Below are positions 1 through 10,738 of a DNA stretch of 64,000 nucleotides, one piece after another; position 1 is the first letter of the stretch, and each line of letters starts with the position of its first letter. The notes beneath the pieces were generated by a model that saw only the letters and a list, made by a program, of their open reading frames with translations, made no database searches and was not told the DNA's origin. A program made the translations under genes and the position numbers. The DNA comes from Tilletiopsis washingtonensis (Eukaryota > Basidiomycota > Exobasidiomycetes > Entylomatales): contig NW_020312000.1 of NCBI RefSeq assembly GCF_003144115.1, positions 62,001 through 126,000 on the forward strand, given 5' to 3'.

Positions 1-28
1 GGCGTGGCTGACCGACCCGTGCCCACAG

Positions 29-67
29 CCGTCGCTCGTCGTGGCCAACTTCCTGCCCATTCTGTAG
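29..67 (+). CDS. Possible last exon of a gene entering from the left edge
   Basis: The first 28 bases look like the 3' end of an intron: a CTGAC branch-site-like stretch followed by CCCACAG. From position 29 there is a 13-codon open stretch in phase 0 that ends in TAG at 65-67 and encodes PSLVVANFLPIL. That is the style of every other terminal exon in this window. The fragment is too short to assign a family, so no function is claimed. It could equally be non-coding sequence. Confidence 0.25.
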   Translation, partial: PSLVVANFLPIL

Positions 68-285
68 CCGCACCGCAGCTGCTCTTCTCTTGCGGCGCAC
101 GGATCCTCATCCTCCTGGTTCTGTCCCTCTCGCACTACATCGTCTCCACGACTCCCTCTGGACTCCCTCCGCCTGCTTTCCGCCTGCACGCCGTCGCCTA
201 GCCCGCTGCCTCCTCTCATGTAATCTCACCGTCACCGCACGCTCATCCATCACATTTGCTTCCGCTCCTGCGTGCACTCGGCCTC

Positions 286-2120
286 CTACACCTGGTTCGC
301 CAGCGGGCTCGGGCCCTTTTCCCGCGAGGGGCTCTTCTGCGGCAGGCCGCCTTCTGTTGACGGCACCGGCAGCGGCGCGAAGAAGTTGGCCGGCGACGGC
401 GGGTCGGGCTTGGTGTACGAGCTCGTCGGGCCGGGCCCGCTGCTGCTGGCGCCGGCGCCGCCCTGCCGTTGTGCGAGCGAGCGGTAGGGCTGCGTGGTGT
501 CGAAGCCGTGGTCAAAGAGCGACGAGATCGACTCGCCAAAGTGCGACCGGCGGATCGCTTCGGAAAGCATCCCAGAAATGTCCATCTGGGCGAGGCGTGA
601 GCAAGGCGGTCAGGTCTGCGGCGCGCATGGTGCTGCTCACCTCCTCAATCTTCGGGCACAGCGCGCGATTCGCGGCCTGCGGCAGCGTGTTCGTCACGAC
701 GATCTTCTCCAACCGCGAGGCATTCAGCCTGGTCGTTGCCGGCGTGCTGAAGAGGCCGTGCGTGACAATGGCCAGGACGCGCTCGGCGCCGCTCTCTGCC
801 AGGCGCTGGGCGGCAAGGTCCAGCGTGCCGCACGTGTCGGCCATGTCGTCGACGAGGATGGCAACCTTGCCCTGCACGTCGCCGACCAGCACCATGCGCG
901 AGACCTCGTTGGCCTTCTTGCGCTCCTTGTGGAAGAGCGCAAAGTCGACCTCCAGCCGGTCGGCCAGCGACGTGGCGCGCTTCGCTCCTCCTGCGTCCGG
1001 AGACACAATGACGACCTTCGTGCAGTCCACGTACTCGCGGATCCACTGCAGTGCGGTCGGCTCCGCGTAGAGCTGCGAAGATTGTGAGCACCGCGAAGAC
1101 ATGGATTGCACATCAGCAACTTACGCTGGGACCGACGTGAAAAGGCACGAGAAGACCAGCGGTCAGGAGGCGCAGACAGAGAGCTATGCGGCCCCACTCA
1201 CTTGTCGACGGGCACATTGAAGAAGCCCTGGATCTGCGACGCGTGCAGGTCCATCGTCTACGCCGAGCACGGGCATCAGTGTTGGCTGCACCAGGTCGCT
1301 CGTGGCTATGCGCTCTTCGCTGCTCTGAAGCGCCTCGCTAGCTCTGCTTCCCGCTCTCGCCGCCAGGGCAGCCTCTCTCTGCACCCCTCATGCCGCACTG
1401 CCTGCTCACAATGACGTGGTCGCAGCCGGCGTTCTCGATCATGTTGGCAATAAGCTTGGCGGTGATGGGCGCGCGGCTCTTGTCCTTCTTGTCCTGGCGC
1501 GCGTAGAAGAAGTGCGGGATGACGGCGGTGATGCGCTTGGCGCTCGCCGTCTTGCAGGCGTGGATCATGATGAGCAGCTCCATGAGCGACGTGTTGGGCG
1601 ACGCCGCCGAGCCCGATGGCGTCGGCGACACGCACGACGTGTTGATGATGTAGACGTCGTGCTCGCGCACCGACTCGGCAATGCGCACAATCGACTCGCC
1701 CGCATCGTTGCGCGTCACCGTCGCACGGCCGAGCGGCTGTCCAAGGCTGCAGCAGAGCGTCAGGCTGAGCAGCAGGGTGTAGACCAGCTTGCAGCACAGC
1801 TCTGCGGCAGACACCTCTGCGTCCTACGCTGCTCGCAGCGCAGCTCCACGACAGAGGCTTGCGTGCAGCGGGTAGCTGTGACGCAGCTCTGCAGCAGAGG
1901 CCTGCGCGCCCTCTCGCAGCACAGGCCGAGCTGGAGCTTGCACTGCGGCTGACGTGCCTTGCGCCGTACGGCAGCGCACCGCCCGCAGCTCAGTGCGCTT
2001 TGTGGACGACACGCCGCCCGACGCCTCGCCCATGGCGACTCACCGCTTGGCCACGAGCTGCGCGAGCTCGGGGTGCGACGTGCCGGCAAAGACCTTGATG
2101 CCGCCCGAGAGAGACGCCAT
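286..2120 (-). CDS. PRS: Ribose-phosphate pyrophosphokinase (PRPP synthetase), with a putative 1-nt exon
   Basis: Makes PRPP from ribose 5-phosphate and ATP for purine, pyrimidine, His/Trp and NAD synthesis in the cytosol. My model joins 2120-2044, 1746-1410, 1257-1202, the single base 1125, 1072-641 and 585-286, giving 1,203 nt or 400 residues. The N terminus [20 protein letters not shown] is typical. The ATP-site flexible loop [16 protein letters not shown], the helix after [11 protein letters not shown] and the PRPP-binding motif [10 protein letters not shown] are all present. The family core ends at about residue 340 (SISSLFD). A further ~60 residues rich in Gly, Pro and Ser are not part of the fold. 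Intron 1 is long (297 nt). The paralogue within the fungal PRS set cannot be decided. It is divergent from COX12. Confidence 0.95.
1125..1125 (-). other. Putative single-nucleotide micro-exon of the PRS gene
   Basis: The upstream exon ends ...GTC GAC AA before a perfect GTGAGT donor (1201). The downstream exon begins CTC TAC GCG after CGCAG (1073-1074). One base is missing for the frame. Inside the 129-nt gap, at 1127-1119 on the minus strand, lies AG-C-GTAAGT, that is an acceptor, one C and a consensus donor. Inserting that C gives GAC AAC CTC TAC, which matches the family sequence DNLYAEP and makes the CDS divisible by three. The flanking introns would be 76 nt (1201-1126) and 52 nt (1124-1073). 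The alternative is a one-base assembly deletion before the first donor. Confidence 0.65.
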
Positions 2121-2547
2121 GGTCGCGGCGGCGCGGAGCTGGACACGCGGGTGATGCGGTGCAGCGGCGGGCGACGAGCTGGCGCTGAGTGCCAGGAGTG
2201 TGGAGCGGTGACGGGGCCGGAGGAGCGGGAGCAGGAGCTGCTGGAGCGGCGGGAAGAAGGCGGCGCCTCGAATGTCGAGGATCCCCGCTCAGCGCGGCCG
2301 AGGATTATCTTTTTTGGCGGATAAGGGCGATTAGAAAAGGGCAGCGCGGGCTGGGCGCGCGTCACGTGCGCCCGTGCCGCCGGGGCCGGCCAATCCCGCT
2401 CGCGGGCTGGCCGCGGTGCGCCGGCCGTCGTCAGCAGCGCCAGCAGCTCGGCGCGGCGGCGGCACGTTGCACACGGCGCTCCTTCGCGCGCCTCCGCCTT
2501 CCTCCTCCCACATCCCCACACGCCCCTCCCCTCCGAGCACCGCCAGC
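2121..2547. promoter_or_regulatory. Shared 5' region of PRS and COX12
   Basis: This 427-nt divergent spacer holds no recognisable gene. The stretch 2301-2326 contains a TTATCT and, a few bases on, a GATAAG, that is two GATA-factor-type sites in opposite orientation. There is also a CACGTG at 2363-2368. These are sequence matches only; in a genome of this composition both motifs are expected by chance at low frequency. Confidence 0.3.
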
Positions 2548-3729
2548 ATGTCCGACGAGGGCCGCACCTTCACGCTGCAGAGTACGTGCACGCAGCGTGC
2601 CATCGCAGCGCGCCCGGCGGCAGCAGCAGGCGACCAGTGCCGCTGCCGCGGCGTGCCCGGCCACGCACGGCGCCGAGCCATGCTGACGTTCCCTCGCTGC
2701 AGCTGCGTCCTTCGACGCCCGCTTCCCCAACCAGGTGCGTGCCTCTGTTGCGCTGGGCCAGCGTGGCTGCTGCTGACGGCCGAACCTCGCACCGCTAGAA
2801 CCAAACGAAGCACTGGTGCGTGCACGCTGCCACGAAGACCCTGACGCGCACCGGCTGACCCTTGTCCTCTCCGCAGCTGGCAGAAGTGAGGCGCACACAG
2901 TCAAGACGTGCTTCTTGCCCGGCTGACCGCCATCTGGCACACAGCTACGTCGACTACTTCAAGTGCGTCAACGCCAAGGGCGAGGACTTTGCGCCGTGCA
3001 AGCAGTTCTTCCGCGCCTACCACTCGCTCTGCCCCAGTGAGTCGCCAGCCGTGCTTGCGTGTAGCGGCGCTCATGCTGACGCTCTTCTGCAGACGAATGG
3101 GTAAGTTGACATCAGATTTGAGGCCGCCATATCGGGGCTGTGGCGGTTTCTGGACACGCGTCGAACGGAAGGGAGCATGGGAAAGGTCCACGCCTCGACG
3201 GCCCGAGTCAGACGAGCGCCGCCCGTCTGCGACCCGCTCAGCGGAAGTCGTGTCAGACGCGTCGAAGGATGCTCGCATCGGCGCAGGCAGGAGGCCGAGT
3301 AAGGGTGGGGTGGATGTGAAGGCGTGGAAGGCGAAGCAGGCGAAGTTGGGCGGCACCTGCTCCAGCGCCACATTCCGTGGAAGAAGCGGTCGCGAATCTG
3401 CTCGCAGCTGGAAGTTAGGACCCGCGACCTGCAGCGCAGCGTTCAGGCTCGTGAGGGCGTGGCCTAGAGCAGCGCTGTGCACTCGTCCAACTCGTAGCGA
3501 GTGCTCGAGTGGCCCAGGCGTTGGCGTTGCGCGTGCGTTGCGGAGGGTCTGCGGACGAGTATGGAGCTCCCTGGACATGAGGGGCAGGCTCGGAGGGAGA
3601 GAGACAAGCTGGACTGCGGCCTGGCGCATTTTCAGACCGCACAGACTGACGCATCTTGGCGCTCTGCAGATCGCCAAGTGGGACGAGCAGCGCGACGAGG
3701 GCCGGTTCCCGCACTCGCTTGACCCCTGA
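2548..3729 (+). CDS. COX12: Cytochrome c oxidase subunit VIb (COX6B/Cox12)
   Basis: A small intermembrane-space subunit of respiratory complex IV. Exons 2548-2581, 2703-2734, 2799-2815, 2877-2885, 2945-3036, 3093-3100 and 3670-3729 sum to 252 nt or 83 residues, the normal family length. The spliced protein carries the twin CX9C/CX10C scaffold: Cys in NQTKHCWQNYVDYFKC, then GEDFAPCKQFFRAYHSLCPNEW, and it ends DEGRFPHSLDP. Three internal exons are tiny (17, 9 and 8 nt). Intron 6 (3101-3669, 569 nt) is by far the longest intron here and shows no recognisable insertion. A long antisense open frame across the locus is a GC artefact. It is divergent from PRS. Confidence 0.93.
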
Positions 3730-3913
3730 GCGGGCGTAGGCCGTTGCCTGCGGACCCGAGGTGGAGAGAACACAAGCGCGCGAGCCTTCACAACTGTGCA
3801 ATGCCAACACTGCTCTGACGCGGCGGCCTGTCTCGGGTGACGAGCGAAGGACAGGGCAGACGCGCACGCGCACGCGAGCCTGTGACTGTGTCTGCATTGC
3901 GAAGCGGCCGGCA

Positions 3914-5554
3914 TCACCGCCGACGGTGCTCTGCCAGGTCCTTGCCCTCGAACTCGTGCTTCTGCAGCTCCTTCTTCCACTCGTCCGTCTCGCCGTACAG
4001 CTCGACGAGACGCGCCAGCTCGGCCCGTTGGTCCTGACAGCTGCTGCGTGAGCAATGTGCGGCGACAGGGCGCGCCTCGGCGCGGCTACTCACCTTGAGA
4101 TTCTCCGGCATGTCGACGTACGTGTCGTCGAACATGCTGCTGAGGCTCGGGCGCTTGAGCTTCTCGGCCTTTGACATGGCGGCGACGATGTCGCGGCGGT
4201 AGCTCTTCTTGATCTCCTCCTCCTGCTTGTCGTTCCACCAGCCGCGCGCCTTGAGGTACTCGGCCATGCGGTGCAGCGGGTTGTCGGCCGAGCGCCGCCG
4301 GTCCACGTCCGAGGCGGAGCGGTACGCCGACGAGTCGTCCGACGTCGAGTGGTGCCCCACGCGGTACGTCATGCACTCGATGAGCATTGGCCGGTGCTCT
4401 GCGATGGCACGGGCGCGCGCCGTCTGCACGGCAGAGCGCTGTGAGGTTGCGGGCGGTCAGCTAGCGCCAGCAGCAGCAGCAGCAGCAGCAGTGACAAGAC
4501 GCACAACCGCAAGCGCATCGTTGCCATCGACGCGGATCGTCGGGATGCCGTAGCCAGGCCCTCGCGACGCGATGCCGTCGCCGCAGTACTGCTCTGCAGA
4601 GGGCGTAGAGATGGCGAAGCCGTTGTTGCGCACGATGAAGCTGCGCGATGCACATCTAAGCCGCTCGCCCGTGGCTGCTCATCACAGCAGACTCACAGCA
4701 CCGGACATCTGAGCGTGGCAGCAATGTTCATGCCTGCGTGTGCGTCGCCTTCGGACGCCGCGCCCTCGCCAAAGTAGCACACCGCCACATCCTCCTCGCG
4801 GCCCGGACTGCGCTTGAGCGCGTAAGCAGCGCCGGCGGCCTGCGGGATCTGCGTGGCCAGGGGCGAGGAGATGGTGTGGAAGTGGTGCTTCGTGGAGCCG
4901 AAGTGCACGGGCATCTGGCGCGCCTTGCCGTGGTCGACGGCGGTACCGAACACCTGCAAGCGCGCACACATGAGCCACTACCACGGACACATGCCCGCCG
5001 CACGCACCTGGTTCATGACTTCGTCCAGCCCATAGCCGCGCCAGAGCAGCACGCCGAGCTCGCGGTACTGCGCAAAGACCTCGTCCGTGGCACGCAGGCC
5101 GGCGGCCGAGCCGACGATGGCCGCCTCCTCGCCCGAGCTCGTCATCCAGAAGCTGACGCGGCCCTGCCGCTGCGAGGCGTAGAGGATGAGGTCGAGGGCG
5201 GGCAGCAGCTGCATGGTGCGGTACATGGCCACGGCCTCCTCCTGCCCGAGCTGCGGCGCACAAGGTGAGCTCAGCAGCACACGCGGCCGCCGGCGCACGA
5301 CTTACGTTGAGCGACGCCTCATCAACCCCCTCGAGCAGCGTGCCATGGCCGTCGGTGAGGCGATACGTGGGGATGCCCGCCGGCCGGCCGTCGAGGAAGG
5401 CGGCGTCGAGGCGCGCGACGTACGGCGACTCGGGGTGGCCGGGCAGGTGCGTCTTGCTCGGGCGAGCGGCGGCGCGGGCGGCGCTGCGGCTGATGCCGCG
5501 GCGCAGCAGCGGCTGCGGTCCCGTGCGTGGCAGACGGGCGAGTGTGCGGAGCAT
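3914..5554 (-). CDS. BCKDHA: 2-oxoisovalerate dehydrogenase (BCKDH) E1 alpha subunit
   Basis: Thiamine-diphosphate-dependent decarboxylating subunit of the mitochondrial branched-chain 2-oxoacid dehydrogenase complex (Val, Leu, Ile catabolism). Exons 5554-5306, 5250-5008, 4953-4697, 4640-4505, 4438-4094 and 4033-3914 give 1,350 nt or 449 residues. The first ~32 residues ([20 protein letters not shown], Arg-rich, no acidic residue) look like a mitochondrial presequence. The start at 5554 was chosen over upstream in-frame codons because this presequence begins there. The ThDP motif region [20 protein letters not shown] followed by [10 protein letters not shown], and the phosphorylation-loop region [16 protein letters not shown], are diagnostic for BCKDH rather than pyruvate dehydrogenase. 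The intron at 4504-4439 holds a (CAG)n run. It is divergent from MTQ1. Confidence 0.93.
4468..4491. repeat. (CAG)n microsatellite
   Basis: An eight-unit trinucleotide run inside the fourth intron of the BCKDH E1 alpha gene. It reads CTG on the gene's strand. Confidence 0.8.
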
Positions 5555-5936
5555 GGCGTGTGGATGGTGGTGGTGGTGCAGCCCTGCGAGGCGCACGTCC
5601 TTGGCGCGCGCGCGTGGGGGAAGCCAAGGCCAGCGCTGGCCGCGGTGCAGCGGTGCGTGCGGTGCGGGGAAGCGGCCCGGCTCCTCTGCGCCGCTGTGCC
5701 GTGCCGTGCGGCCGCGAGGCCGCGGCCGGCAGTCCGCCGCGAGCGCCGCTCACGTGCGCCGCGGCGCCCGCCGCTTCCTCCTTTTCCACCACACCGCTCA
5801 AGGGGCCTCCTCAAGATCGCGCTGGCGCAGCCTGGACACGGCGTGGATCGCACCGGCAGCCAGTCGCGTGTCGCAGGGGGGAGCGTGTCACTCGGGCCGC
5901 GCACAAGCCGCCGTGTCTCCTACCGCTGGCCTTCCC
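5555..5936. promoter_or_regulatory. Shared 5' region of the BCKDH E1 alpha and MTQ1 genes
   Basis: A 382-nt divergent spacer between two genes for mitochondrial proteins. No gene, tRNA or repeat is seen. It contains one CACGTG at 5751-5756, which is not more than expected by chance. Confidence 0.35.
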
Positions 5937-7003
5937 ATGGCCGCTCTGACGTCGTCAGTCGGCCGGGGCTGTGCCTTCTTGCGCTCGCCGCAGCTGCTGC
6001 GACAGCGCCTCACCGCCCGCCTGGCGCGCACGCAGGAGCCTGGCGAGGCGTCGCAGCATGTTCGCTGGCTCCTGCAGGACGGCGACTACGGGCCGCTCGA
6101 CGGCCGCGCCGCACGCCGGCGCCTGATCGCCGACGTCGCGCGCCTTGCTCAGGGCGAGCCACTGGCGTACGTGCTGGGCACGCAGCCCTTCGCCGGCCTG
6201 CTGCTCAAGTGTCGCGCGCCCACACTCATCCCTCGGCCCGAGACGGAAGAGTGGGGCCTGCGCGTGGCGGACCTCGCCCGCAGCTGGCTTGCGACACTGC
6301 CAGAGCGCGAGAGGGGCATCCGGGTGCTCGACCTCTGCACCGGCAGCGGGTGAGCAAGACCGCCTGGCCGCCTGGTGAAGCATGCTGCTGACCTCCATCT
6401 ACTTCCAGCTGCTTGGCTATGCTCTTGGCCCATACGTTGAGCAAAGCGCCGGGCGCAGCCGCGACTCGCGTGGTGGCAGCCGACGTCTCGCCGTCGGCTC
6501 TGGCACTCGCAGCGGAGAACATGCATACGCTGCCGAGCTTCGCTCAGCCCTCTGTCGTGCGGGCGGACATCTTCGACGACGGAGACATGGCAGGGCTCGT
6601 GCGCAACGGGCCATTCGACCTGCTCGTGTGCAACCCGCCATACATTCCCGCGCGCGATCACGCATCGCTCGACGCCAGCGTGCGCCTGTTCGAGGATCGG
6701 CTGGCCCTCATCGGCGAGCTTCCCGCGGGCGCTGGCGCTGACGCCGATGCGCCAGACGGACTGATCTTCTACAGGCGCATCGCCGCGCTTCTGGCCGAGG
6801 GCAGGCTGCTGCGTCGCCCGCACGCGCCGCGCCAATGTCCCAGCATCGTGCTGGAGGTGGGCAAGGGCCAAGCACCGGCGGTGCAGCTGCTCGTCGAGCC
6901 CTTCAGCGAGCGAGTGGAGATCTGGCGCGACGGCTTCGGCGTGGACCGCGTGGTCGCCAGCTGGCTGCGCTCCGACGAATCGGGCCGGTCGACGCCTGGG
7001 TGA
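5937..7003 (+). CDS. MTQ1: HemK/PrmC-type release-factor glutamine methyltransferase (mitochondrial Mtq1-like)
   Basis: Predicted SAM-dependent N5-methyltransferase of the GGQ glutamine in organellar release factors. Exons 5937-6349 and 6409-7003 give 1,008 nt or 335 residues. The N-terminal helical part carries the family GEPLAYVLGTQPF segment and the TLIPRPETE motif. Then comes SAM motif I (VLDLCTGSGCLAMLLA, split by the single intron) and the catalytic NPPY motif in DLLVCNPPYIPARDHASL. The C-terminal VLEVGKGQA stretch fits. Cytosolic Mtq2 lacks the HemK N-terminal part, so Mtq1 is the better match. The presence of two neighbouring mitochondrial genes agrees with an organellar role, which is an inference. 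Confidence 0.88.
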
Positions 7004-7040
7004 CATGTCTCAATTGCAGTGGCCTCAGACAGCAACTCCA

Positions 7041-10000
7041 TCATCCAACCACCTCCTCGAGCTTCTCGGCCAAGGGCTGCGACTGCGCTGCCGGCAGCCT
7101 GTGTATCAAGGCGCTGCGGCACGGATCATAGGGCGTCAGCGACCGCAGCTCGTCTCGCAGCGCAGACGTGCTCACCTTAGCCGCGCACGGTCGGCCTTGT
7201 CGCTCGCGCACTTCTGTACGTAGCGCAGCGCCTCCTTCGTCTGTCCCGCAGCGACGAGGCGCGACACAAAGTCCGTGTAGCCGACCGGGCTCTTCTTGGA
7301 CCCGGCAAACGTCCACAGGCCCTCCCAGTCTCGCGTAGCGATCAGCGCTGATATCCGGATGCTGTGGGCGCAAGCGCGTGTCAGTGCAGGCAAAGCATGC
7401 ATGTGGCTGCGGACGCCTGCGCACCTCCAGTAGCGCTTGTCGGGCACCTTCCAGTCGCCGCGCAGCTTTTCGGCCTTCTTGACGTTGCCCCTGATGAAGC
7501 ACTGGCGGATCGTCTCGTTGAGGCTCAGGCCGACCATGCCAGGCCGCCCGCCCTCCTCCTTCTCAAGAGCGGCCTGGAAACCCAGCAGGCGCACCTGCTC
7601 CTCGGTCATCTGCAACGCAGGAAGGTCTCAGCGCCATCAAGCGAAACGCGGCTAGCGCTAGACGTACCTTAGCCTCGAGACTCCGGTCAGTGTCCTCCGA
7701 GAAGAGGCGCTGCGCTTGCTTGATCTTGGCAATGCGATCTGTGAGCTCGACTTCTCGTGATGCCTCCTCCAGACTCAGCACGGCGCTCTCCGTGCGCCGG
7801 TCGTCCTGGTAGTAGAAGTCGCGCAGCAGCTCGCGGTCCTCCGCGCGTGCATACACCTCCAGCAGGTTTGCGGCGAGGTAGATGTGGCTGCCCGGTCGTG
7901 CCGCCCCTTCGCGCACGGACGCTGCCGTCGCCTCGATGGCCGGCGCCTGGACGATGCGGAAGAACTCGCCGCGCGACAGCTGCGACTTGAGGCGCAGAAG
8001 AACGTGGTACACTGATGCAGTCGTGATGAGCCTGTGTGCACGGGCAGTCGACTGCGGCCACGCTCACCGAGGTCAGTGTCTCCACTCTCAATCGCCTTGA
8101 CGAGCGCAAGCTTGTCTTCGTGCATGTTGAGAAGCAGTGGCACTTGGTCGACCGCACGCGGCTCGTAGTCCAGCAGCTGCGGTGCCTCTGTGAGTGATGG
8201 AGATCATGTGTCGGCAGTTACGGCTGCTCACCTTGGTCGCAAGGCGCGTGCGTCCCTGATTCCACGCCGTGCGTGCGATCTCCGCGTAGCTGACGGCCGG
8301 CTGGCTCTCAAACTTGGCCACAATGGCCCGGCAGATGTCGTCGTCCGTCTGCGCGCTGACCTGCGCCGAGGTGTTGCCCGGCGGCGGCCGTGAGCGAGCG
8401 ATCTTGGCGCGCGCCCAGTGCTTGAGGATCGCGTCAGGCCGGAGATTGAGGTGCTCGGACATGCGCAGGCACAAGAGGTGATGGTTGCGCGCTGTGAGGC
8501 GGGCGATGAGCTCTGCGGCACCGATGCGCTCGTACCTGGAGTGGACGGGTCAGCGCGAGTGCCGTCAAGTTGTGTCTTCATCTTACTCACTCCTCGAAGG
8601 TGATCGGCACGCCGATCTCGGCCTGCCGCGCCGCATTCAGCACGCGCAGGCTGCGGGCCATGTTGACGAACATCGTCGGGTCGTACGAGTCGATGAAGGC
8701 CTTGCCAAACGAAGCAGCCTAAGCGTGAAGACGGCATCAGCGCCACGCGCCGCAGTTGGCAGCACCGGCAGAACTCACCTTCAGCAGCTTGCGCTGCCAG
8801 GCGGGGTCCCACTCGTGACCTGCAGCCTCGATACAGGTGTCTACGGCGCTCGCGAGCTGGGCTTTGATCGCGCGAATGCCCTCGTCTGCCTTGGCACTGC
8901 GTTGCGCGAAGCACTCCGAGGCATCGAACAGCAGCGCCGCGGGGTCGGTGCTGCCAGGCCGGAAGACGGCGCTCGAGGCGTCGGGCACCTTCTGCAGGAA
9001 CTCGTGCCGGTCGGCGCTCAGTATCCGCACGCCATCTAGCTCGGGCGCCAGCACCACGGAGCCGGCGTACGGGAAGCTGCAGCACTTGGGATGAGCAACA
9101 GAGGCCTCGCCCGGCGTCGATCGCCACTCACCGAAGCACGTCACCGAACGGCCCAAACATCAGCACCTCGGACTCGGAGCTCAGCACGACCGAATTGTCG
9201 CCGCACCACTCGACGGCCTCGACGCCAGTCCCACCAAGGCCGCGCCCGCGGTTCTCCTCGAATGCGTCCGCGTCTGCCACATCGAATTCGGACAGACTGC
9301 GCTGCAGGTCCGCGCTCACGACCCAGAGCTTGGCGTCGTAGGTCAACAGTGCCAGCAGCTTGCCGTTGGGGCTCGGCCGCACGGCGTGGAAGGGCCCGCG
9401 CGTCAGGCGCAGGTCGGTGCAGCCGCTGAGCGAGTCGATCGAAAGCAGCGTGCCGCCGCCGTCGCTTGCGGGCGAGACGAGAATCTCGAGCAGCCCAGAG
9501 GCAGACATGTGCGGCGGCCGGACCGCCCATGTGCTAGGCGGGCCGACGGGATGTGTCTCGCTTGTAGGTGCTGCACTCCCGTTCGCCGGCCGCATGCTTG
9601 GTCCCGGCCCCGAGATCACCGCAGGAGGCAGCAGAGTCGGAGCAGACACGACGGGCGGGCTCGACCAGCTGCTCTCTTCGACCTCGCGGCTGGGGAAGGA
9701 CCACTCGACAAAGCGGTTGCCGCCGGTGAGCGCCACGAGGCCTTCGCTCCAGATGCGCGCGTCAAGCACGCCCGTGTCCGCCGCCTCGCTGCCCAGTGTG
9801 TACTGCACGTAGTAGCTCGTCGGGCCGGCCTCGACGGGCGTTGGCGCGTCCTTGTCGCTGCTGCCTTGCGGCGCCGACGCCGGGCACGGCGATAGGAATG
9901 TGTAGAGGCGCACTACACCTTCCTCCATCACCACGGCGAGGCGCTCCTGTGCGGTGAAGCCGAGCGCAACGATGCGGTTCGAGGCGTCCCACTGCGGCAT

Positions 10001-10298
10001 CGTCTCTCAGCGTGTTGCAGAGGCGTCCATGATCGGCACAGACACTCACCGGCACGGCATCGAGCAGCACGCCGGCGGCGGTGAAGATCTGGATCTTGGG
10101 CTTGAGCAGCGCGGCGCGGCCGAGCGCCACGAGGCGTGCGGGGTCGCGCACGAGGGCGACGAGGCCGCTGTTCGGCGCGACGGCGACGAGGTGCTCGCCG
10201 AGGTTGTCGAGCGCCCACGGCAGCTCGTACACGTCCTGCCGGCGGTAGAAGACATCCTGCAGCGACGTCCACTCGAGCGTGGGGTGTGAGAGCGGCAT
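7041..10298 (-). CDS. VPS16: Vacuolar sorting protein Vps16 (CORVET/HOPS core)
   Basis: Core subunit of the class C Vps tethering complexes at endosomes and vacuoles. Ten exons (10298-10050, 9991-9132, 9076-8779, 8718-8591, 8535-8232, 8176-8068, 8011-7668, 7609-7425, 7361-7176, 7113-7041) sum to 2,736 nt or 911 residues. The N-terminal half is a beta-propeller-like region with [11 protein letters not shown]. The C-terminal half is alpha-solenoid with [45 protein letters not shown] and [16 protein letters not shown], all characteristic of Vps16. The start is ATG at 10298; the codon at 10310 sometimes read as a start is GTG. A Pro/Gly/Ser-rich insertion of ~50 residues (about residues 190-245) interrupts the propeller. 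Confidence 0.93.
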
Positions 10299-10738
10299 GT
10301 GCGCGGGCACGCCCGTGCGGCAGGGCTGAGAAGGGTGGGACCGGAGGTGTCGTGGAGGTGAGCAGCGGTGCGAGGCGCGGCGTCTCGGGTCTCGGGCACG
10401 GCGCGGGTCCGTGCAGCAGCTGCGCCGCTCCGCCTCCGGCTGTGCTTACGCGCGCCGCCCGGCCTTGTCCTCTCACCTCACTCTCACCAACTCGGCCCGG
10501 CGTCGACGGCTCGCTCTTCGTATTGCTGCAAAAATCCTGCAATAGCTCCTCTGCATTGGATTTGCCACTCTCGAAGCGCCACAAGACCGAGGCCCGGGTG
10601 ATGCGCGCGTGCTTGGTTCGTCAGCACTTCTTCACCTGCGTCTCCCGTCCTCCACTTTTTGCCCTTCAGCGCCCTCGCTCAGCCCGAGCTTCCTGGGTCA
10701 AATCACCGCGAGCACCTCAAGTATCTCTGTGTGCAGGC
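10299..10738. promoter_or_regulatory. Divergent 5' region of VPS16 and the DUF2256/DUF3253 gene
   Basis: A 440-nt spacer. It has a short AT-richer stretch around 10510-10560, and nothing in it resembles a gene or RNA. Confidence 0.3.

Noticed and set aside
1073-1201. A single 129-nt intron in the PRS gene
   Set aside because: It would leave the CDS one base short and remove the conserved Asn of DNLYAEP, unless a base has been lost from the assembly. Kept only as the alternative explanation.
2901-4055. 384-codon antisense open frame over COX12
   Set aside because: Low-complexity Arg/Ser/Ala content, no family match, and it spans real exons of COX12 on the other strand. Long antisense frames are common in GC-rich DNA.
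10299-10310. VPS16 start at 10310
   Set aside because: That codon is GTG on the minus strand. The first ATG is at 10298 and gives a normal Vps16 N terminus.
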